Positions 6,438 to 12,829 of a DNA stretch of 14,674 nt are shown piece after piece (the first letter of the stretch is position 1; each line of letters begins with the position of its first letter). Where the stretch lies: positions 1 to 14,674 of the forward strand of contig CAYFGW010000119.1 of NCBI GenBank assembly GCA_964342365.1, written 5' to 3'. Under the pieces are notes generated by a model that did no database searches, was not told the DNA's origin, and saw nothing but the letters and a program-made list of their open reading frames with translations. The position numbers and the translations under genes are program-made. The DNA comes from CAXRDE01 sp964342365. GTDB lineage: Bacteria; Cyanobacteriota; Sericytochromatia; UBA7694.

Positions 6438-7121
6438 ATGACACAGATTAAAAAACACATCAAAAAACACCTGAAGCAATACACGCTTGCTCTCACCGCT
6501 TTCTTCGTGCTCGGCATGGGAAATCAGGCTCAGGCTGCCACTCAGCGCAGTGCTGACTTCAGTCAGGGAAACACTGTGGGCATCGGCCTTTTTGGACTCT
6601 CCTACGATTACGGTATTGGGCCGGTGAGTGTGGGATTTGATTCCAATTCAAAATACACTTCCAGTCTCGGTATTTACACGGGCTCAGGCTTTGGCGGCAA
6701 TAACCTGAAGTTTTCCAGTCGGGCCCTCTGGAAAGTCATGGAAACAGAAAAAATTATCGGAGCCGCTATTGTGGCTGCCCATTATGATCCCGGCGATATC
6801 GGAGGCAATAACCAGGCCTTTGTGCCAGAGGTGGGTTTTTCCATTGCCTATCGTATTCTGGACTCTCCGTTTTTAATTCGTTTGAATACCACCGTGGGCT
6901 ATAATCACAACCTCAGAGGCTATGCCGGGGGGCCTTACGGGATGCCTGCCCCCGTCGCGCCGGGCGAAGAACCTGCCGAACCCCAGATGGTAGACGCTAC
7001 CTTCCTACAAAAGTTTGGTGTGGGCCCGGGCACTAGTTTTGAACTGGCTTATCAGCCTGACGAAAATTCTGAGATTACCCTGGGCGGGGGCAGTCTGATC
7101 GGAATGCGTCTCAAATTTTAG
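6438..7121 (+). CDS. Small outer-membrane beta-barrel protein, function unknown
   Basis: A 227-residue exported protein. A Lys-rich start and hydrophobic core give a Sec signal peptide cut at AQA-ATQ (residue 33/34). The mature part is rich in Gly, Ser and aromatic residues with alternating strands (for example GIGLFGLSYDYGIGPVSVGF at 47-66) and ends in GMRLKF with a terminal Phe, the outer-membrane assembly signal. About eight strands would fit the size. A Pro/Glu-rich loop (APVAPGEEPAEP) near residue 180 is probably surface-exposed. ATG at 6438 is preceded by TGAGG at 6424-6428. No specific family was recognised. The last six codons plus stop are tandemly duplicated just downstream (see repeat at 7104-7139). 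The lipoprotein gene follows 68 bases later. Confidence 0.75.
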   Translation: MTQIKKHIKKHLKQYTLALTAFFVLGMGNQAQAATQRSADFSQGNTVGIGLFGLSYDYGIGPVSVGFDSNSKYTSSLGIYTGSGFGGNNLKFSSRALWKVMETEKIIGAAIVAAHYDPGDIGGNNQAFVPEVGFSIAYRILDSPFLIRLNTTVGYNHNLRGYAGGPYGMPAPVAPGEEPAEPQMVDATFLQKFGVGPGTSFELAYQPDENSEITLGGGSLIGMRLKF

Positions 7122-7139
7122 ACGCGTCTCAAGTTTTAA
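7104..7139 (+). repeat. Tandem 18-bp duplication across the stop codon
   Basis: Two adjacent 18-base units, ATGCGTCTCAAATTTTAG (7104-7121) and ACGCGTCTCAAGTTTTAA (7122-7139), match at 15 of 18 positions. They read in one frame as M-R-L-K-F-stop and T-R-L-K-F-stop. One of the three differences is synonymous (AAA/AAG, Lys) and one swaps TAG for TAA. Confidence 0.85.
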
Positions 7140-7147
7140 CAGCGTTC

Positions 7148-7156
7148 TGATAAAAT
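7148..7156 (+). promoter_or_regulatory. Candidate extended -10 promoter for the lipoprotein gene
   Basis: TGATAAAAT fits the TGn plus TAtAAT extended -10 pattern with one difference from the hexamer consensus. It lies in the short gap after the outer-membrane gene and would start transcription about 25-30 bases before the lipoprotein start. No good -35 hexamer is visible at the usual distance, which extended -10 promoters tolerate. Confidence 0.4.
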
Positions 7157-7189
7157 GACGGTACCCGATTTTGAAAGGAAATTCCGTTG

Positions 7190-7759
7190 ATGAAAAAATA
7201 TGTATCTTTATTAATCACTTCTTTGCTGGTGCTGAGTGCTTGCGACACTTCCACGCCTGCTCCCAACGCCCCCACAGATGAAACTTCTACCCCTGCTGCT
7301 TCAGCATCTGCCTCAGCAAATGCGTCCAATGACGTGGCTGATGATGTGGCTTCCGATAACAGTCTGACCATTGGAGGGACAGCTTATACCCTCAAGGAGG
7401 CCAACGTTAGATACCTCGGTGGCAATATCGAAATAGATCACGGCAAAACCCTGATGGCCACCAGTTCCACGAATCTCAAAGATGGTGAAGCTTTACTCAT
7501 GGCCGTCATTAACGGTGACGAGGTTTTGGCCGCAGGCCAGGCTTTTGATACCGCTGACATCAAGCGCATCGAAAGATTCAGAATAAAATACAAGGAAAAT
7601 GGGGAAGTTAAAGAAATTTTCAAAAGCCCTATCAATGTGCCCACGGACGCCGCATATAAGTGGACCGGTCAGGGGACGGGAGATATGATTATGGGCACCA
7701 TTGAGTCCTTAAACGCAGAACCCAAAGTTAAATATACCTACAAGCTGGATATGAATTAA
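7190..7759 (+). CDS. Lipoprotein of unknown function
   Basis: A 189-residue lipoprotein. The start MKKYVSLLITSLLVLSAC is a textbook type II signal peptide with lipobox LSAC; Cys18 would be lipidated. The next residue is Asp, which in Escherichia coli keeps lipoproteins in the inner membrane, though the rule may not hold here. Residues 19-55 form a flexible linker rich in Thr, Pro, Ala, Ser and Asp. The remaining 130 or so residues (from SLTIGGTAYTLKEANVRYLG onward) look like a small beta-rich domain not matched to any family by eye. ATG at 7190 is chosen over TTG at 7187 because AAAGGAA at 7174-7180 is well spaced. It may pair with the upstream barrel, from which it is separated by 68 bases. 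It ends four bases from the convergent DUF4385 gene, with no terminator hairpin seen. Confidence 0.8.
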   Translation: MKKYVSLLITSLLVLSACDTSTPAPNAPTDETSTPAASASASANASNDVADDVASDNSLTIGGTAYTLKEANVRYLGGNIEIDHGKTLMATSSTNLKDGEALLMAVINGDEVLAAGQAFDTADIKRIERFRIKYKENGEVKEIFKSPINVPTDAAYKWTGQGTGDMIMGTIESLNAEPKVKYTYKLDMN

Positions 7760-7763
7760 GGGT

Positions 7764-8267
7764 TTAAGTATTGTACTTTTTCAGGTGCTGATCCCTGAGC
7801 TCTAAATAGGTGGGGTGGTTTTTTGCCCGCTCCCAGTAGGTTTTAAAAATGCGCGCACTTTCGGCTTTGACCGGATCTATCTCGCGCTCGTTAATTTGTT
7901 TTCGCAGCCGCTTTTCCTCTTCTGGAGAAGCGGCTTTTTGCGGATTGCTCTTGTACTTTTTGCCCCCTTTGTAATTGGCGTAACGCCGGGCGCGGGTGTG
8001 GCCCATTTGAATGAATTTGCGGGCCATGTCCGCCCCCACAAAATCTTCTTCTGCTAAATAATCCAAAAACATATTGTAAATGGCCTTCGCAGATGCGCGG
8101 GCAATATCCGGAGTTTTGAAGCGCCAGTGGGGCAAAATCTCTGATTTATAGGGTTCTACCAGCAAAACACCCTGCTCTCCCCGCCCGATGGCGTAGAGTT
8201 CAGGGTGCTTCCTGAGGTTCAGATTTTTATAATCGCGGTCGTAGTTAAAGGGCTGTAATTTAGGCAT
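7764..8267 (-). CDS. DUF4385 family protein
   Basis: A 167-residue soluble, basic protein recognised by its highly conserved core: ELYAIGRGEQGVLLVEPYKS (23-42), PHWRFKTP (46-53) and FVGADMARKFIQMGHTRARR (76-95), then a YKGGKKY segment. These fit the DUF4385 family, whose biochemical role is not established. The C-terminal 60 residues are charged and helical (EEEKRLRKQINEREIDP...). No signal peptide or membrane segment is present. The ATG at 8265-8267 has no clear ribosome site. It is convergent with the lipoprotein gene and lies 77 bases downstream of the alpha-glucosidase stop, so it may be a separate unit or a tail of that operon. Length is close to the family's usual size. Confidence 0.85.
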   Translation of the reverse strand: MPKLQPFNYDRDYKNLNLRKHPELYAIGRGEQGVLLVEPYKSEILPHWRFKTPDIARASAKAIYNMFLDYLAEEDFVGADMARKFIQMGHTRARRYANYKGGKKYKSNPQKAASPEEEKRLRKQINEREIDPVKAESARIFKTYWERAKNHPTYLELRDQHLKKYNT

Positions 8268-8344
8268 AGTTTAAGCATGAAACACAAACCAGATATAAAG
8301 CCACATATTTCTGCTGTTTTTAACGGAATTTTTTGACGAAGCGC

Positions 8345-10633
8345 CTAACAGGTAATACGATCGGGAAATCCGCTCTGTAAAATACGCAGGCGGGTCTCCT
8401 TCTTTTTTGCTCCATCGTGCTGAGGTATTACATGAGACACCGTTTCTTCTTCCCCGGTGAGATCCAGCTGTTCCAGAGATCCTGCCTCAAAACCTTCTCC
8501 GGCGTCCCGGTAGACTTTACCCGCGGCCTGCCAGTTGTCCACACTGCCCAGGGGAGACACCCGCCAGTACAGCTCCGGCCAGAAGGCGTCCGTGGTGTGC
8601 ATTTGCGTGGGCTGCAAAGGAATGGCTGAACCGCAACGCTGAAACAGGGCCACCCGACGATAAGACACGGGGTGAATTAACCATTGTTGTCCTGCATGTA
8701 CCTCACCGGTCCAGAAATCTTCCCACTGTCCTTTGGGCAGATACACCATGCGGCGAGTTTGACCGGGGCGCAGGGCCGGTGCCACCAGCAGATCGCGGCC
8801 CATTAAAAAGCTGTCGCTAATGTGGCGGGTTTCAGGATCCTGAGCATAGTGTAAATACAGAGGCCGCATCAGAGGCAAACCCGTACGATGGGCTTCTTCG
8901 CAAAGGGTATAAATATAGGGCAAGAGTTCATAGCGAAACTGGAGCGCTTCGCGAATGGCGCTGAGCCAGGGTTCACCGAAGACCCAGGGCTCCTGCGCCC
9001 GGTTGATTTTAGCGGAGTGATTGCGCATAAATGGGTAAAACACCCCCAGCCAGCTCCAGGCGGTGAGTAATTCTCCGGTCACATCGCCCGAAAATCCGCC
9101 CACGTCTGCCCCAATAAAAGGCACGCCGGACATGCCCAGATTGAGTAACATAGGGATTGAACTCTCTAGCTGCTCCCAGTGGGAAGCGTTGTCTCCCGTC
9201 CAGACCCAGGCGTATTTTTGAATGCCCGGAAAGCCGGAACGCGTCAGCACAAAAGGGCGTTTTTGCGGCTCCAGCTGCTTTAAACCTTCGTAAGTGGCCT
9301 GCGCCATGTGTAAGCCGTAGAGATTGTGATGCTGAGCATGGGAATCCTTGCCCTGGCGGGCGTCCAGTGGCAGTGTTTTACCGGGCCAGCGAAAAGCGGC
9401 AGGTTCGTTCATATCGTTCCAGATGCCTGCCACGCCCAGTTCCGTGTAAAAACGGTGGCACTCGCCCCACCAGCGGCGGGTTTTTTCAAGACTAAAATCG
9501 GGCCACACCACCGGGCGGGGCCATACTTCTCCCACCAGTTCTTCATCGCGCTGGTTACGTACAAAGAGCTGCTGCTGATGTCCCGTTTCGTAAATGGGGT
9601 ATAGCGCTTCTTGTTTGACACCAGGATCCACAATGACCACGGTTTTGATGCCCTTTTCAGCCATTTCTGTAATATAGCGTTTGGGTTCGGGAAAGCGATG
9701 CGTAGAAAAGGTAAACACTTTATAAGCGTCCATATAGTCAATGTCTAACCAGAGCGCGTCCAGGGGCAAATCGTGTTCAGCGTACTGTTCTGCAATGGCA
9801 CGGGCCGCCCGATCGTTGGGGTAGCTCCAGCGACATTGATGCGCCCCGAGAGCCCAGAGCGGAGGCAGCGGCGCACGACCCAGAGCAGCCGTATAGTTAT
9901 TGAGAATCTCAGCGGGGTTTTCGCCGGTGATCAGATACAGATCCAGGGTAGCTCCCGCGGTGTGAATCATCCACTGATCGGGTAGAGTGTAACCCAGATC
10001 GAAGGCGGAAAACCAGCTTTCGTCCAGGAAAAGACCCGCATAAGCGTTGTCGTGACGCAAAAGGACGAAGGGATGGGCCTGATACAGCGGATCGGTAGTA
10101 GGAGAATGGAAAAATTCGTCCCGGGTCCAGTTCACCCAGCGGCGGCCCCGCTTGCTTAGAAAACCCGTGCGTTCACCCAGGGCATAAAATTCTGTTTCTG
10201 TCTGAAGGTCAAAGGTCAGAGTCAGTCCCGCTCCCAGAGCCCGTCCGTTCATTTGCTCGGCCACGGGGTGGCCCTTAAAAATATGGGGATCGCCTTCGGG
10301 AACGGCCTCGGTTTGTAACCAGCTGTCCACGGGTCCGCTGCTCACGCTCAGACACTCCAAAAATCGCCATACAAACCCCAGAGGGGCCAGTTGTAATGTG
10401 AGGGGGGCTAGCCCATCTGCGGCGTAATGCTGCGGTGAGGGCATTTCAAAAGGCTGGCTGGCTCCAAAATCCTGCGGCGGTTTATGCGCGTCTTCGTGAC
10501 GGTGGGTCACACGGATACGCCAGGCGTTTTTAAAAGGCGTGATGCGCAAACGATAATGAGAGTGAGCAAAGACAATGTCAGCGGTGTTGGCGGTGTCCTG
10601 AGCCTGGGTGGGTAAAAAGCGTAAAGGTATCAA
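8345..10633 (-). CDS. Glycoside hydrolase family 31 alpha-glucosidase
   Basis: A 762-residue cytoplasmic enzyme (no signal peptide) that should release glucose from the non-reducing end of alpha-glucans or maltodextrins. GH31 marks are complete: CRWSY (267-271), LDALWLDIDYMDAY (291-304), VVIVDPGVK (332-340), the nucleophile motif IWNDMNEP (404-411, Asp407), RSGFPGIQKYAWVWTGDNASHW (starting at 465) with the predicted acid/base Asp481, and GADVGGFSGD (508-517). The N-terminal 250 residues are the usual beta-sandwich and the end holds the two C-terminal beta domains (YLPKGQWEDFWTG at 631-643). The start is TTG at 10631-10633, overlapping the stop of the upstream gene in a TTGA junction, with CAGGAT about 12 bases before it. 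Other GH31 activities (alpha-xylosidase, isomaltosidase) are possible; conservation around WTGDN favours alpha-glucosidase. Confidence 0.95.
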   Translation of the reverse strand: MIPLRFLPTQAQDTANTADIVFAHSHYRLRITPFKNAWRIRVTHRHEDAHKPPQDFGASQPFEMPSPQHYAADGLAPLTLQLAPLGFVWRFLECLSVSSGPVDSWLQTEAVPEGDPHIFKGHPVAEQMNGRALGAGLTLTFDLQTETEFYALGERTGFLSKRGRRWVNWTRDEFFHSPTTDPLYQAHPFVLLRHDNAYAGLFLDESWFSAFDLGYTLPDQWMIHTAGATLDLYLITGENPAEILNNYTAALGRAPLPPLWALGAHQCRWSYPNDRAARAIAEQYAEHDLPLDALWLDIDYMDAYKVFTFSTHRFPEPKRYITEMAEKGIKTVVIVDPGVKQEALYPIYETGHQQQLFVRNQRDEELVGEVWPRPVVWPDFSLEKTRRWWGECHRFYTELGVAGIWNDMNEPAAFRWPGKTLPLDARQGKDSHAQHHNLYGLHMAQATYEGLKQLEPQKRPFVLTRSGFPGIQKYAWVWTGDNASHWEQLESSIPMLLNLGMSGVPFIGADVGGFSGDVTGELLTAWSWLGVFYPFMRNHSAKINRAQEPWVFGEPWLSAIREALQFRYELLPYIYTLCEEAHRTGLPLMRPLYLHYAQDPETRHISDSFLMGRDLLVAPALRPGQTRRMVYLPKGQWEDFWTGEVHAGQQWLIHPVSYRRVALFQRCGSAIPLQPTQMHTTDAFWPELYWRVSPLGSVDNWQAAGKVYRDAGEGFEAGSLEQLDLTGEEETVSHVIPQHDGAKKKETRLRILQSGFPDRITC

Positions 10634-12813
10634 GGTTGTGGATTATCCTGAAATCCGTTCATGGCATGGGTGGCGCGATCCGCTTGCTCAGGGTTGGCGC
10701 TTTGCAGACGCTGGTTAAGATCCGGCGTGCCGTCTGCGGCTGTCACACCGTCTAAAAAGCTCATAAGGCTGTCGCTAATATTGTGCCAGTACAGGGTTTG
10801 CTCGGTAGTAATAACGTCCAGTTTTTCACCTTTGAGCTGTACATTGCTGCGGCTTTCTGCGTGAATGCTGGCCATATAGTCAGAAGTGCGGCAGCCGTTA
10901 AAGAGCCACAGGCGATGACGATCCCCCGTGATTTCTTCAGACAGAGTGTTTTCTACACCTTCTAAAGCTTTGTTCATGAGGCGGGAACCGAATTCTGCCC
11001 GGTGTAAATCTTTTTCGCTCATGCGAATATTGCCGTCATTGCTGCCGTTGATGGTGATTTTACCCTGAGCTTCCAGCTTCTGGAGCCACTGATTGCCCCC
11101 GGCGTTGCCGCCGAGCAATTTTTTGAGGGCGCCGTAATCTTTGTAGGTGACTTTGCCCGTATCGGGAGCATTTTCCACGCCGTTCCAGTCAATGGTGACG
11201 GTGAAGTTGCGATCAAAATCCATGCCGGTGCCATAACGGGCGTGGCCGCCGTACATAAACACATCGCTCTGGTTCATGGATTCAATGGCGGCGGCTCGTT
11301 TTTGGGCGCCCTGTGTGCCGTCTCCAGCATGAATGACCCTGACCAGGGCGTGCACGGGCTTGCCGTCTTTTTCAGCCACGTTTTCTTTCACATAAAAGGC
11401 CGTATAGTCAGCCTTGAGATCGTGTCCGGCTTCTTTGAGCAATTCCCGGGCGCGAGCGTCGTTTCTCACATAGCCCCGGTCCGCGAGTTGTCCCAGCATC
11501 TTATACTGTTCGCGCAGGTGGGCACTGGCATATTTTTCGGTGCCTTCGTCATAGCCAATGGCCATGGTCATATCCAGTAAGCCATCGTCCAGCATGCTGT
11601 CATACTGAGGAAAAGGACCGGATTTGGTTACCGCAGCGGTTTCACCACTCACCGCGGCGTTTAAAACGTTGGCCAGCGCCTGGCGTGTCCGCTGTCCCGG
11701 TGCGCCGTCCACGCCCGTGGGGTGTCCGGGATAGTTAAGCTTTTGACCCATGTCCACCAGCGCCTGTTGCAGATCCCTGGCCGCAGACTTACTCAGGGAG
11801 CCAGCTGCGGCGGCTTTCAGCCCCTCTTGAACACCTGCAGGCAGTTTGGCCAGGGTTTCGGCGGGCAATGTTTGCGCTTTGCGGGCCAACTTTGGCAGAG
11901 CTTCTTGTGCGCTAAATTGAACCTCAGGGGATTGTGTGTCAGGAGAAGGTTCGGCAGGTGAAACGGGAGCGGGTTCGGCAGGGGGCTCTACAGGTGTCTG
12001 TGCAGACGTTTTTACAGAAGCAATCACGTTGGCCAGGGCCGCCTTGGAACGTTTGCCAAAATCGCCGTCCACGCCCGTGGGGTGTCCGCGATAACTCAGA
12101 TTTTCACCGGCGTCCACCAGAGCCTGTTGGAGCTGAAGAACTTCAGTTTTGGTGAGCCGTGGTTTTTGTAATAACGCGTCCATACGCGGATATTTCTCTT
12201 TGAAAGCGGTCAGGGCTTCGGGGTCAAGGGCGTTGAGTTCTGCCCCCAATCCCTGGTAGACCGCTTTTGCGGGAGCTGTGTTGCTGCCGAGTTCCTGGCT
12301 CAACAGATTGAGGACCGCCTGATGGGTACGTTTACCGTATTGACCGTCGATGCCCGTGGCGTGGCCAGGGTAGGCCAGTGAGGTGTCCGCATGCTGGCTT
12401 AAAAAACGTTGAACGGTGCGGGTTTCTTCAGCGCTAAGGCGAGGTTTTTTCAACAGAGCAAGGGTTTCAGCACCGCCTTCGTGACGGGTAAAGGCTTCAG
12501 CCAGCTGAGGCTGTTGTTGCAAGACCCGCTGTAACTGCAGACGTTGAGCCGGTGTTTTGAGCAGGCGCTGTAAGTCATTGGCGTCAAAGGAGGGGGGCGT
12601 TAAATTATCCTGAACGGCGGCCTGCGCATGAGTCATGTCCTGTGGGCGCACGGTGGCGGTGGCCCGATCGTTCTGAGCCAGCGGTGAAGGCGGTGTCTCG
12701 GTAGAGCCTGTGGCCACAGCGGTTTTTTCAGGGTGTGCCTCAATGCGCGAGGGAATTGCCGGTGTGGGCACTGCTGCGGAAGCCGCTGTGGGGCGGGTTT
12801 GAATATTTGACAT
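10630..12813 (-). CDS. Peptidoglycan-binding-repeat protein with putative caspase-fold peptidase domain
   Basis: A 727-residue protein. Residues 1-75 are disordered, rich in Ala, Thr and Pro, without signal peptide or membrane helix. Three related modules follow, each with a helix pair then Y.GH.TG.DG..G.R...AL.N: YPGHATGIDGQYGKRTHQAV (148-167), YRGHPTGVDGDFGKRSKAAL (241-260) and YPGHPTGVDGAPGQRTRQAL (361-380). These look like PG_binding_1-type modules; a Pro-rich linker (273-295) separates the second and third. The C-terminal part (about 400-690) has DVFMYGGHARYGTG (517-530) and RLWLFNGCRTSDYM (634-647), a His524/Cys641 pair placed as in caspase-fold (clan CD) peptidases; this is inference. 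ATG at 12811-12813 has a perfect AAAGGAG seven bases upstream (12821-12827). It sits between a transglutaminase and a GH31 gene. The modules suggest a cell-wall or surface target. Confidence 0.75.
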   Translation of the reverse strand: MSNIQTRPTAASAAVPTPAIPSRIEAHPEKTAVATGSTETPPSPLAQNDRATATVRPQDMTHAQAAVQDNLTPPSFDANDLQRLLKTPAQRLQLQRVLQQQPQLAEAFTRHEGGAETLALLKKPRLSAEETRTVQRFLSQHADTSLAYPGHATGIDGQYGKRTHQAVLNLLSQELGSNTAPAKAVYQGLGAELNALDPEALTAFKEKYPRMDALLQKPRLTKTEVLQLQQALVDAGENLSYRGHPTGVDGDFGKRSKAALANVIASVKTSAQTPVEPPAEPAPVSPAEPSPDTQSPEVQFSAQEALPKLARKAQTLPAETLAKLPAGVQEGLKAAAAGSLSKSAARDLQQALVDMGQKLNYPGHPTGVDGAPGQRTRQALANVLNAAVSGETAAVTKSGPFPQYDSMLDDGLLDMTMAIGYDEGTEKYASAHLREQYKMLGQLADRGYVRNDARARELLKEAGHDLKADYTAFYVKENVAEKDGKPVHALVRVIHAGDGTQGAQKRAAAIESMNQSDVFMYGGHARYGTGMDFDRNFTVTIDWNGVENAPDTGKVTYKDYGALKKLLGGNAGGNQWLQKLEAQGKITINGSNDGNIRMSEKDLHRAEFGSRLMNKALEGVENTLSEEITGDRHRLWLFNGCRTSDYMASIHAESRSNVQLKGEKLDVITTEQTLYWHNISDSLMSFLDGVTAADGTPDLNQRLQSANPEQADRATHAMNGFQDNPQP
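11703..11728 (-). repeat. 26-bp internal repeat, copy 1 (third binding module)
   Basis: This 26-base stretch encodes the GHPTGVDG core of the third module and is identical to 12063-12088. The two copies lie exactly 360 bases apart (120 codons), and the flanks stay alignable (GTCCACCAG...GCCTGTTG). Confidence 0.8.
12063..12088 (-). repeat. 26-bp internal repeat, copy 2 (second binding module)
   Basis: Identical to 11703-11728. It encodes the same GHPTGVDG core in the second module. The first module (core near 12344-12366) is clearly diverged, so modules two and three were duplicated or homogenised more recently. Confidence 0.8.
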
Positions 12814-12829
12814 CTACGAACTCCTTTGC

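Noticed and set aside
8268..8344. Possible terminator between the GH31 and DUF4385 genes
   Set aside because: T-rich runs are present but no stable stem of adequate length could be drawn next to them.
9157..9604. Overlapping plus-strand frames opposite the GH31 gene
   Set aside because: The minus strand encodes the GH31 catalytic core without interruption; the opposite frames are Cys/Arg/Pro-rich noise.
11242..11580. Plus-strand open frame inside the peptidoglycan-binding/peptidase-like gene
   Set aside because: It is an antisense shadow of a well-supported gene, with no ribosome site, family motif or own context.
11703..12366. CRISPR-like spaced repeats
   Set aside because: Only two exact copies at 360-base spacing, in frame within a protein gene; they encode repeated binding modules.
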